Below are positions 7,946-15,604 of a stretch of DNA of 27,219 nucleotides, piece by piece. The stretch covers positions 1 through 27,219 of the forward strand of contig CAZGKW010000054.1 of NCBI GenBank assembly GCA_964526295.1. The letters are read 5' to 3'. How positions within the stretch are numbered: the first letter of the stretch is position 1; each line of letters starts with the position of its first letter. This DNA comes from CAZGKW01 sp964526295 (GTDB lineage: Bacteria > Planctomycetota > Phycisphaerae > FEN-1346). The position numbers and the translations under genes are program-made. The notes below the pieces were generated by a model. That model made no database searches. It was not told the DNA's origin and saw only the letters and a program-made list of their open reading frames with translations.

Positions 7946-8788
7946 TTACGCATAGCCCAGTTGGACCAACCGGTCGCCGGCCGCCCGAAAAATGTCGCCG
8001 CGCTGGGGGGCGTCCAGTTGATGCCGCCACCTCTCGGCTCTCTCGGGTTGGATTGCCGCCCTGCCTATGGCCCGGGCGAGCCGGGGTTGCCAGTTGAGTC
8101 CGCAAAAGGCGAGGAGCCTTTTCAGGACCCGCTCCGGGTCTCTCAGGAGACGCTCGTATCTGCACTCGGTATAGCGACTCGCCGGCAGGAACGACTTCTG
8201 GCGGAGAGCTTCGTCCACTTGGTTTTTCCAGTGCATCGCCGCTACCGCCAAGGGGGCCACTCCTCGCTTGGCGAGTTGGCGAGGGGTGCAACCGCACCAC
8301 CACAGGTGCAGATTCTCCCACCAGCCAACCTTGCGGAGCGACGCCGCCACGGCACATCCGTTTCGGATGATATGGATGAATCTGGCATTCCGGAACACTT
8401 CGTACAGGTACCGTAGCCGCAACGTGTTTGGGGTGTGCTTGTTGACAAATCGCTCTCTACCCATCCACTTCATATGAGCTCCGAAAACGTTCTGCAAACG
8501 GAAGCGGGCGAAGGGACGAACGTTCCCCTCGCTCAGCGGACCGACCCCGTCGACCGGAGAGGGAATCCCGCAGTACCGATACAGACGCATCGATTCGGCA
8601 GATGGTGACAGCAGGCCCCCACCAAGGCCGTCCGACTTGCGGCTTAGCGCGGCCAGTTGGGGCTGTCGGGGGAACCGGTCTGTCAACCCGCTGACCCAAG
8701 CAGTCCCGGGATGCGTGGTCAGAAGACGATACAACAGCGTCGTGCCGCTTCGTCCGCTGCCAACGACGAAGATCGGGCCAAAGTCCAT
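7946..8788 (-). CDS. Sulfotransferase family protein, first copy
   Basis: This 280-residue protein should use PAPS to sulfate a sugar hydroxyl. The 5'-phosphosulfate-binding loop GSGRSGTTLL lies at 10-19, and the 3'-phosphate-binding motif is in FIHIIRNGCAVAAS (137-150) with Arg142 and Ser150. The segment KHTPNTLRL (about 117-125) is typical of this group. The ATG at 8788 is preferred over the longer frame because AGGAG lies 7 bases upstream and homology begins immediately at FGPIFVVGSGRSG. The gene has slightly lower GC than its neighbours. It sits between the GT4 gene and the first Wzy-like gene, so it may act on the assembled repeat unit. Confidence 0.88.
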   Translation of the reverse strand: MDFGPIFVVGSGRSGTTLLYRLLTTHPGTAWVSGLTDRFPRQPQLAALSRKSDGLGGGLLSPSAESMRLYRYCGIPSPVDGVGPLSEGNVRPFARFRLQNVFGAHMKWMGRERFVNKHTPNTLRLRYLYEVFRNARFIHIIRNGCAVAASLRKVGWWENLHLWWCGCTPRQLAKRGVAPLAVAAMHWKNQVDEALRQKSFLPASRYTECRYERLLRDPERVLKRLLAFCGLNWQPRLARAIGRAAIQPERAERWRHQLDAPQRGDIFRAAGDRLVQLGYA

Positions 8789-8841
8789 CCGCCCACTCCT
8801 CCATCTCACCCGCCCCCCGGGTTCCGGGTGGCGGGTCCTTT

Positions 8842-10089
8842 TCAGGTCGGCCGCCAGATCGCCCGTTCGCCTGCCCGGTGCCTGCCTCGACAAAGCGCCC
8901 GTCCGAGACGACGAGTTCGCAGGTGCCGCTTGACGTGGGTGAACACCCTCCGGGCGTTGTGCCGCCAGGTGCAGCGCGAGAGGACGTGCTCCCGCCCGGC
9001 CCCGGCCAACCGCCGGGCCAGTCCCGGTGACGTCTTCAGCCGGAGCACCGCTTCGGCGAAGCCGTCGCCCTCCTGCGGCACCAGGAGCAGATGCCGTGCC
9101 CGGTCGAACGCCTCCTCGACGGCGGGGACGGCGGGGCCGATCGCCGGCCGGCCCAGCGCCAGGTATTCATAGAGTTTCTGCGGGCTCCCGTAGGGATTCG
9201 AGTAGGGGAAGACGGCCACGTCGAACCGCCGCATGATCGCCGGGACTCGCCTGTAAGGCCGCCGCCCGCCGCACCAGACCCACCCGTCCAGGACATCGCG
9301 GTGCCGGACGATTGCCGCCTCAACAGCGGGTCGGTCGGGGCCGTCGCCCACGAGGAGGAGGAACAGGTCGCCGTGCCCCTGACGACGGAGGCCGGCCACT
9401 TGCTCGACCACCTCGGGCAGCCGCCGGAAGCGGTCCATCCCCCCGACGTAGCCGAGGACGAAGGCGCCGTCGGGCATCCCGAACTCGGCCTCGATCGCCG
9501 CTCGCTCGTCCGGCCGGCCCGAGGCGGTGAAAAGGAGCGGGTTGACGCCGTTCGGATTGACGAGAATCTTCTCGGCCGGCACGCCGCGCTTCTCCAGGTA
9601 CTCGCGCCAGTACGTGGAAACGACCGTGAGGCAGTCCGCGCGATTCAGACGGTCCACCTCGTAGCGCTCCCACTGCGGGCGGAAGGCGATGCGGGCGTAT
9701 GTCTCCGCGAACACGGTCGCGTTCATCTCGACGCACAGCGTAACGTCCGGCAGGGCCTGCCGGACGCGAGGCACGAGCATGAAGTTGCCGCCGACGCGAA
9801 GGACGACGGCGTCGGCCCGGATGCGCCGGACGGCGGCGACGAGCCCTGCCACGGTCCGCCGCCGCGGGGCGGCCAGACGCATGAGCATGCCCGCGGTGGG
9901 CGGCACGGCGCGGGAGTTGGCGATCCGCCGGGCGAGGCCGAACGGGCCGCCCCGGCCCGCCGGCGCGGGCGGATGCACCTCCGCGTCGGCCACTTCCGGG
10001 AGCCGCGCAAGCGCCGCGAAGAACTCGCGAGCGTGCGTCCGGCCGCCGTGGCCGCAGTGGTACTCCGGGGCGTGATACACGATCCGCAC
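8842..10089 (-). CDS. GT4-family glycosyltransferase, second copy
   Basis: This is a 415-residue GT-B glycosyltransferase. The N-terminal half starts VRIVYHAPEYHCGHGGRTHA, a glycine loop typical of acceptor domains. The C-terminal half has LVNPNGVNP, GYVGGMDRFRRLPEV, LLLVGDGPDRPA and the donor-binding FPYSNPYGSPQKLYEYLALG. In the E-x7-E position the Glu of YEYLA is present and the first Glu is replaced (S-P-Q-K), as in some GT4 branches. The start GTG 10089 is set by GGGGAG six bases upstream and lies 2 bases after the stop of the PRTase-HAD gene. Its position directly after that fusion gene suggests the two may act on the same linkage. Confidence 0.9.
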   Translation of the reverse strand: MRIVYHAPEYHCGHGGRTHAREFFAALARLPEVADAEVHPPAPAGRGGPFGLARRIANSRAVPPTAGMLMRLAAPRRRTVAGLVAAVRRIRADAVVLRVGGNFMLVPRVRQALPDVTLCVEMNATVFAETYARIAFRPQWERYEVDRLNRADCLTVVSTYWREYLEKRGVPAEKILVNPNGVNPLLFTASGRPDERAAIEAEFGMPDGAFVLGYVGGMDRFRRLPEVVEQVAGLRRQGHGDLFLLLVGDGPDRPAVEAAIVRHRDVLDGWVWCGGRRPYRRVPAIMRRFDVAVFPYSNPYGSPQKLYEYLALGRPAIGPAVPAVEEAFDRARHLLLVPQEGDGFAEAVLRLKTSPGLARRLAGAGREHVLSRCTWRHNARRVFTHVKRHLRTRRLGRALCRGRHRAGERAIWRPT

Positions 10090-10091
10090 GC

Positions 10092-11111
10092 TCAGCTCCC
10101 CCCGCCCAGTCCACATGCCGTGATACGTAGTCTTTTCAGTGTATCGACGAGCCGACGCCGCGCCGCACCGCCCGCCCGGCGGGCCGTCCGGAACGGGTGC
10201 CGAAGCAGGCGCCCGGCCGCGTATCCCCCGGCGCGGCACAGCGCCGGCAGCGATTCCGGGCGGACCAGCTCCCGCGTCTCCCAGCACAGGACATCCTTGC
10301 CCGAGAGGCGGGCGATCTCGGCCGCCTGCCGGGCCGAGCTCTCCACGAACACCCGCGCCGGAACCCGACCGTAAACGCGGGCCTTGAACGCCGCGTGCGA
10401 GCCGGCCGCCAGACGCGACGCCTTGTCCGGCAGGTCCATCATGATCAGCTTCCCGTACCGGACGTTGTGGCGGGCGAGCCACGCCTCTGTCTGGGCCCGG
10501 TACTTCTCCAGGCGGCACGTGACGAGCCACCCGACCGTTTCCTTCGGGCGCAGAATCGGCTCGGCCTCGCGGAGGAACCGCTCATATCCCGCCCCGTCGT
10601 CGTTCTCCCGTTGCGTAGGGTCGCGGCACAGTACGCCGTCGACGTCCATACACGCCTGACGGAGCCCGGCATGGTTTGCCAGGTTCCACTCGAAGAATCG
10701 GGGGGCCCGCAACGTGCGGCAGTAGAAATCGACCGCCCGGTCCTTGCCCGGGACGACATAGACCGCGGCATATCGGATCAGGTGAGGAAGGCCGGCCGCC
10801 GCAATCCGTCGGCGGACCTCATCCATGGCGGCACCGGTGTGCAGGCTGTCGTCCAGAACCAGGACGCGTCGGCCGGCGGCGAGGAACCCCTCGCCGCCCC
10901 TCGCCCCCCCGAGTCGGGCCCCCCCGCCGAACGTCCGGCCGGCCAGCAGGCCGTCCACGTCGGTCAGCGGCAAATCCAGGTGCAGCGCCACCAGCCCGGC
11001 GGCCAGCAGCCCGCTGCGGGGGACCCCGACTACGGCGTCCAGGTCCCGGGGCAGCCGGGGCAGCCACCCGACGATGTCCCGGTTCAGCCCTGCAACACTC
11101 CGGTAGTTCAC
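10092..11111 (-). CDS. Phosphoribosyltransferase-HAD phosphatase fusion
   Basis: This 339-residue two-domain protein joins a type I phosphoribosyltransferase fold to a HAD-like hydrolase. The PRTase part (about 1-145) has GVPRSGLLAAG (29-39) and the PRPP loop VLVLDDSLHTGAA (83-95). The HAD part (about 150-285) has motif I MDVDGVL (155-161; nucleophile Asp156, acid Asp158), motif II Thr198 in VTCR, Lys243, and a motif IV-like VFVESS (254-259) with Glu rather than the usual Asp pair. The last 50 residues are basic. PRPP-dependent transfer of phosphoribose to a glycan followed by HAD dephosphorylation is a known two-step route to ribofuranosides, and this fusion would supply both activities; that role is inference. 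GTG 11111 is preceded by AAAGGA. Confidence 0.82.
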   Translation of the reverse strand: MNYRSVAGLNRDIVGWLPRLPRDLDAVVGVPRSGLLAAGLVALHLDLPLTDVDGLLAGRTFGGGARLGGARGGEGFLAAGRRVLVLDDSLHTGAAMDEVRRRIAAAGLPHLIRYAAVYVVPGKDRAVDFYCRTLRAPRFFEWNLANHAGLRQACMDVDGVLCRDPTQRENDDGAGYERFLREAEPILRPKETVGWLVTCRLEKYRAQTEAWLARHNVRYGKLIMMDLPDKASRLAAGSHAAFKARVYGRVPARVFVESSARQAAEIARLSGKDVLCWETRELVRPESLPALCRAGGYAAGRLLRHPFRTARRAGGAARRRLVDTLKRLRITACGLGGGS

Positions 11112-11145
11112 GGCTCGGTCCTTTCGTGCACCCACACCCCGCGGT

Positions 11146-11994
11146 TCAGTCCACGGATAAGTCCATCCGGGCCCGCTGCACCAGGCCGTCGGGGTTGCCG
11201 TACCGCGGATGGTCGAGTATGTGGGCCAGGTAGACCTTCTCCGACCAGTTGGCCCGCGTCGCCCGCGGCGGCAGGTAGAAGCGCAGCCCGTAGATCGGCG
11301 AAATCTGTCGGCACGGGTGGGCCGCGTTGAACTCGCGGATCGCCAGCCGTTCCCCGTTATGGTCCGCGTAGGTGAATCCAAGGATGTCGTCGAAATGGCA
11401 CTGGACGCGCGGCATGAGCAGCGACGGGTCCGCTTCCAGCACGCGGAGCGCTTCCACCGTTGAGCGGTACTGGTCCAGGTCAAAGGCGACGAATCCCACG
11501 GGCGCCGGGCCTGAAGCCAGGAATGGCCCGACGGTGTCCCGCACGAGGCCGATCCGAAGCACGGCCCGGCGGAGCCGCCTGCGAAGCGCCGCTTCGTCCA
11601 TCGGGTAGGCTCCCGCCGACCACAGGTTCGGCAGGTCACGGTGGTCGCGAGGGGGTGGGAGGCCTCGGCCGCTGTCGAACCCGTGGACCTCGATGGCGAC
11701 TCCGAAGATCGGCTCCAACCTCTCGGCGGCCCGCTCCATCGCCACGAGGCCGTTGCCTCCGGCCACGCCGAACTCGATCGCGCTGAATCGCTCCACGCCG
11801 AGCGACGACGCCAGGTGGGCCGCTTGGATCATCGCCCAGGTGTAGGCGGGCCGCAGGAGACGCCGGCCCTTCGCCATCACCTGCGTGTAAATGGCATTCA
11901 GCCGGCCATAGGCGAACTCGCCGTCGTCGCAGGGCGAGGGCTGGGCCCAGTCCCAGATCCGCATCGCCACGCCTCGGACCACTTGCTTCAGCAT
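11146..11994 (-). CDS. Class I SAM methyltransferase-like protein (TylF-like)
   Basis: This 282-residue protein contains a Rossmann-type motif I, AIEFGVAGGNGL (72-83), followed by an acidic strand end VHGFDSGRGLP (about 103-113) and FVAFDLDQYRSTVEAL (about 163-178). That arrangement resembles TylF/macrocin-type O-methyltransferases, in which acidic residues bind a metal and the sugar. The second half, with HFDDILGFTYADHNGE, is conserved-looking and acidic. O-methylation of a sugar in the repeat unit is the likely role, but a different small-molecule modification is possible. The ATG at 11994 has GGAGG six bases upstream and overlaps the radical SAM gene's end by 7 bases, so the two are probably translationally coupled. 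Confidence 0.68.
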   Translation of the reverse strand: MLKQVVRGVAMRIWDWAQPSPCDDGEFAYGRLNAIYTQVMAKGRRLLRPAYTWAMIQAAHLASSLGVERFSAIEFGVAGGNGLVAMERAAERLEPIFGVAIEVHGFDSGRGLPPPRDHRDLPNLWSAGAYPMDEAALRRRLRRAVLRIGLVRDTVGPFLASGPAPVGFVAFDLDQYRSTVEALRVLEADPSLLMPRVQCHFDDILGFTYADHNGERLAIREFNAAHPCRQISPIYGLRFYLPPRATRANWSEKVYLAHILDHPRYGNPDGLVQRARMDLSVD

Positions 11995-13010
11995 AGACTT
12001 CCTCCGCCTTGCGCCGCCCCCAGGGCCTCCCCCGAGCGGACCGCCTCGGTCCCCCGGTCACGCGTCCCGAGGTGCAGGACGCTTTCCGTGTGGTTATTCG
12101 CGTCGAAGCAGTTGGCGCAGATCCCCTCGCGCCGCCGAATGCCTCGCAGGACGCGGCGGTGGAGGTTCCCTTTGACGATCGCCTCCACGTCCGGTGTCTC
12201 GATCAGGTTCCCGACCCGCAGGGCCAGGTTCACGTCGAGGTTGCACGGGCTGCAGTCGCCGTTCCATGCCACCGTCAACCGGTCCTCGGTGGGCACGCGG
12301 CACGGGTGGGCCTGCATATGTCGGTCGGCCATGGCGCCGCCGTAGGAGATGACCGACTTGGTCGCGACGCCATCGGTCGGGGCCATGCGGGGCAGCCACT
12401 TTGCCAGGAACGCGGCCCGGTCGTCCTCGTTGACCGATGAGACGACATAGATAATCCTCGTTCTGGGGTGAGAGGGCAGGTCCAGCCAGTACCCGACCTT
12501 CTCCTCCAGCACGGTGTGGCGGTTGCTCGAGGGGGTCCCGTCGAGCGAGAGCACCGGCCCGCCGGGGCACAGCGTCTCGTAAAGCTCGGCCTGCGAGGCA
12601 TCCAGGCTGATTCGGACGAGGTCGAACCGCCTCAGCGCCTCCATGTTCGCCCGCGTGGCGAGCGACCAGTTGGAGTTCAGAATCAGCCGGTAGGGTCGCC
12701 TCAAGGGGAACCTCCGGACCAGGGCCTCGAACTCCGGGTGAAGCATCGGCTCGCCGAAGAACCCGACCACCACGCTCCGGGCGTGCCGGGAGGCGTTGGC
12801 CAGGAACAGTTCGAATAACTCCCGGGACATATAGCCCTTCGGTCGGTCGAAGGGATTGCCCGCCGGGGAGGGGCGGCCGTACACCGAGTGGGGGCAGAAA
12901 CGGCACCGGAAGTTGCAGTGGTTCGTCAGCTCGGGCTGCATCATGAGCTTCAGGCCCGCGCCCGTCCGCCGAAGCCGGTGCCAGTAGCGTGTCGGTCCGC
13001 TAAGCAACAT
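11988..13010 (-). CDS. Radical SAM protein with SPASM-like C-terminal domain
   Basis: This 340-residue protein has the radical SAM cluster motif CNFRCRFC (Cys32, Cys36, Cys39) and a GFFGEPMLHP motif (about 82-91) equivalent to GGEP. A C-terminal SPASM-like region (about 250-320) has HPCRVP, AWNGDCSPCNLD, RVGNL and EGICANCF, giving enough cysteines for one auxiliary [4Fe-4S] cluster. Members with this layout act on peptides, sugars or alcohols; in polysaccharide loci related enzymes dehydrogenate, epimerise or deoxygenate sugars, so a sugar-modifying role is likely but the substrate is unknown. The ATG at 13010 is preceded by a purine-rich stretch (GGAAGGGGGG) and overlaps the sulfotransferase end by 11 bases. 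Confidence 0.87.
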   Translation of the reverse strand: MLLSGPTRYWHRLRRTGAGLKLMMQPELTNHCNFRCRFCPHSVYGRPSPAGNPFDRPKGYMSRELFELFLANASRHARSVVVGFFGEPMLHPEFEALVRRFPLRRPYRLILNSNWSLATRANMEALRRFDLVRISLDASQAELYETLCPGGPVLSLDGTPSSNRHTVLEEKVGYWLDLPSHPRTRIIYVVSSVNEDDRAAFLAKWLPRMAPTDGVATKSVISYGGAMADRHMQAHPCRVPTEDRLTVAWNGDCSPCNLDVNLALRVGNLIETPDVEAIVKGNLHRRVLRGIRRREGICANCFDANNHTESVLHLGTRDRGTEAVRSGEALGAAQGGGSLC

Positions 13011-13932
13011 CTTCGGCCCCCCTTCCGGGGGCGGCGGGCCCAGGCGCGGCCGGCAATGCGGCCTCCGTCTCCCGCCCCGGCGAGTCCTCGTCCCCGATCG
13101 GCCCGTACCCCAGCTTCTCCATGGTTTCGCCCGCGATCGCCCAGAGCGTCTCACGCAACGGGTCGGGCCAATCGCCCGGTTGCGGGAACGACCCGCTCGT
13201 CTGCTCGTTGTACCGCACGGCGAGGACCTTCCACACGACGTCGGGCGCGGGGCACGCCACGCCGAGAAACTCGAAGATGTGGCGGTAAGCCCCCGTTGCC
13301 GGTTCCACGAAGTCCTCGAACGCCAGGGAGAGGAAGCGGTCCTCGGCCACAAACCGCTTGAGGCGGAGAAAGAACTCATTGTCGGCCCGCCACATCCAGC
13401 AGTTCCGCGCGAACGGGTCCCAGCCGGCCCACGCCTCGTACGCGGGATCCTTCGCTACCGGCCGCGGTCGATACGCGTCCAGAGGGTGGTGGTCGAACCA
13501 GCCCCGCCGCATGGCCGACCGTACCACCTCGGCCGGGTGCCGGTACAGGTGCAGGAACTTCGCCCCCGGCACCACGTCGGCGATCACTGGGGCGAGGTAC
13601 TTGACGGCCGTCCCTTCGGCGTAGACCTTCCCCCGCCAGGCCGCCCAGGCCAGGTACCCTCGGCGGGCCTTTTCGAACAGCTTGCGGTAGCCGGACGGCT
13701 CGTGCCATACCCTCGCGTAGGCCGACCGGAACGCTTCGTAGGGCCGAGGCTCCGGTTCGTGCAGCGCCAGCACGTCCGGTGACAGATTGAGCAGCTCGCA
13801 CAGCGTCTGAGTCCCCGTCCGGCCCGTGGAGAGCGTGAACAGGCATCTGGCCTCCTGCCAGCGAGTCGGCGCGAGTGCCTCGACCACGTGGCGGACGCCC
13901 GCAACGTTCACGATCCGGCTGAGATCTTGCAT
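13000..13932 (-). CDS. Sulfotransferase family protein, second copy
   Basis: This 310-residue protein is probably PAPS-dependent. The 5'-phosphosulfate loop reads LSTGRTGTQTLCELL (34-48), and the 3'-phosphate site is FLHLYRHPAEVVRSAMRRG (about 126-144) with Arg131 and Ser138. It shares little with the first sulfotransferase beyond these motifs, so the two probably modify different positions. The ATG at 13932 lies behind GGGGAA; the frame is open further upstream but the extra sequence is Arg-rich shadow. A 65-base gap separates it from the flippase gene. Its C-terminal 30 residues are Pro/Ala-rich. Confidence 0.85.
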   Translation of the reverse strand: MQDLSRIVNVAGVRHVVEALAPTRWQEARCLFTLSTGRTGTQTLCELLNLSPDVLALHEPEPRPYEAFRSAYARVWHEPSGYRKLFEKARRGYLAWAAWRGKVYAEGTAVKYLAPVIADVVPGAKFLHLYRHPAEVVRSAMRRGWFDHHPLDAYRPRPVAKDPAYEAWAGWDPFARNCWMWRADNEFFLRLKRFVAEDRFLSLAFEDFVEPATGAYRHIFEFLGVACPAPDVVWKVLAVRYNEQTSGSFPQPGDWPDPLRETLWAIAGETMEKLGYGPIGDEDSPGRETEAALPAAPGPAAPGRGAEDVA

Positions 13933-13997
13933 CTCGATTCCCCGCTTCAAGGTCCGCGCCGCCCGCCCGACGGTGGCGCTCGTGCCCCCGGCGCGAC

Positions 13998-15536
13998 TCA
14001 GGTCGTCAACGCCGCCGACTCGCCGGGCCAGGCCCCGCGCCGCAGGTCGGCCAGGTCCGCCATGAACGCCCATCCCCCTGGCATCAGGAGCCAAACGGCC
14101 GCGTAATTTGCGCCGAACAGGAGGGCGTAGACGAGGAGCTGGGCCGCGGGCGGCGCCGCCGAGAACCAACCGGCCGCCTGCGCGCCTGCCACGACGCCGC
14201 CGGCCAGCCCGCTCGCGAGCACGGGCCGCCACAGCGCCTCCCCCAGGTCCCGCAGCTTCACCGGCGTCCCGTGATAGGCGTAGATCATCTGCGGAAGCCG
14301 ACGCAGGCACGTCGCCACGCTATAGGCCACTGCCACGCCCAGCGCCCCCCACCGAAGGCCGATCACGATACCGACCACCATCACGACCGTCCCCCCCAGG
14401 ACGCACCGGAACTGCCGGTCCGTCCGGCCCAGCGGGATGAACACCCACCCCGCGGCGAAGTTGAACGTCGCAATCAGCCCCGCCGGCGCCAACGCCCGGA
14501 AGACCGGCACCGCCGCCGACCAGCCCTCGCCCAGCAGCACCACCACCAGCCGGTCGGCACACACGAAGGCAAACGCCACGGCCGGCACCCCTGCGGCTAC
14601 CACCGTCGAGACGGCTCGCTGGTAGGTTCGCCGGAAACGCTCCGGCTGCCCCTGGAGCCGGCTCAGGGCCGGGATCATCACCGAACCCAGCGGCGCGTTG
14701 ATTCGACGCACCGGCGCCAGCAGCATCTCGTAGGCCCGGGTGTACACGCCGAGCGGTTCCGGGCCCCAGACGGCGCCGAGCAGGACCTTGTCCAAGCTCC
14801 GGCAGGCGTAGGCCAGGAGGTTCCCTCCCGTCAGGTTCCCGCCGAACGCCAGCAGAGACCGGACACCCCTCCATCGGGCCGGCCACCGGGGACGCCAGCC
14901 ACATGCCACCCAGACGCCCACCGCCGCTGTGGCGGCCGTCGCCACGTGCATCGCCACCAGCGCCCAGCAACCCGCGCCGAACCCGGCTGAGACGATGGCA
15001 GCCGTGCTCCCCACCATCACCGATCCGACCTGGATCCCCGCCAACGCCGCGAAACGCATCTGCCTCCGCAACAGGGCCTGGTGCTGGACGGTGAGGCCGC
15101 TGAAGAAGAATCCCCCCGCCAGGGCAGCCGTAATCCCAGACAGCCGTGGCTCGCCGTAGATCCGAGCGATGACCGGCCCCAGGGCCGCCGTCACCATGAC
15201 CAGTCCCAGGCCCATCCCCACGTTGACCCAGAACAGCGCGCTGACCTGGTCGTGGCTGATCCGGGTTCGCTGGACCGTCGCCATCGAGAGACCCGCGTCC
15301 TTGACCATCGCCAGGAACCCCGTGATCGCCGTGACCATCGCGACCAGACCGAAGTCGGCCGGCGCCAACAGCCGTGCCAGAACGGCGATGGCCCCCAGCC
15401 GAAGCGCGAGGACGGCCCCTTGGCCGGCCATCGTGACGGCCCCGCCGCGGACGGACCGTCCTTTGAGGTCGCGGGTCAGGTGCTCGGCTGCCAGGAACTG
15501 GTCCGGGTCGGCCGGTCCGGACGGCGGGGGCGTCAC
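13998..15536 (-). CDS. Wzx-like oligosaccharide flippase (MOP superfamily)
   Basis: This is a polytopic protein of 512 residues with 12-14 hydrophobic segments, expected to move the lipid-linked repeat unit across the inner membrane. The N-terminal block DLKGRSVRGGAVTMAGQG followed by LARLLAPADFGLVAMVTAIT is the hallmark of the polysaccharide-synthesis flippases related to WzxC/TuaB. GTG 15536 is chosen so that the conserved LKGRSVRGG block is included; an internal ATG (15431) would remove it. The start has only a weak ribosome site (GAGGG). It follows the WecA-like gene after 68 bases. Confidence 0.9.
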   Translation of the reverse strand: MTPPPSGPADPDQFLAAEHLTRDLKGRSVRGGAVTMAGQGAVLALRLGAIAVLARLLAPADFGLVAMVTAITGFLAMVKDAGLSMATVQRTRISHDQVSALFWVNVGMGLGLVMVTAALGPVIARIYGEPRLSGITAALAGGFFFSGLTVQHQALLRRQMRFAALAGIQVGSVMVGSTAAIVSAGFGAGCWALVAMHVATAATAAVGVWVACGWRPRWPARWRGVRSLLAFGGNLTGGNLLAYACRSLDKVLLGAVWGPEPLGVYTRAYEMLLAPVRRINAPLGSVMIPALSRLQGQPERFRRTYQRAVSTVVAAGVPAVAFAFVCADRLVVVLLGEGWSAAVPVFRALAPAGLIATFNFAAGWVFIPLGRTDRQFRCVLGGTVVMVVGIVIGLRWGALGVAVAYSVATCLRRLPQMIYAYHGTPVKLRDLGEALWRPVLASGLAGGVVAGAQAAGWFSAAPPAAQLLVYALLFGANYAAVWLLMPGGWAFMADLADLRRGAWPGESAALTT

Positions 15537-15604
15537 GCGGCCCTCGGCCGTCGGGCTCGCCCCGGATTGCCGGTCGCGTTCGATGGGCTTCCCCTCTCGA
15601 TGGG

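Noticed and set aside
13933..14310. N-terminal extension of the second sulfotransferase frame
   Set aside because: It overlaps the end of the flippase gene, is Arg/Gly-rich and adds no homology; the ATG at 13932 has a ribosome site.
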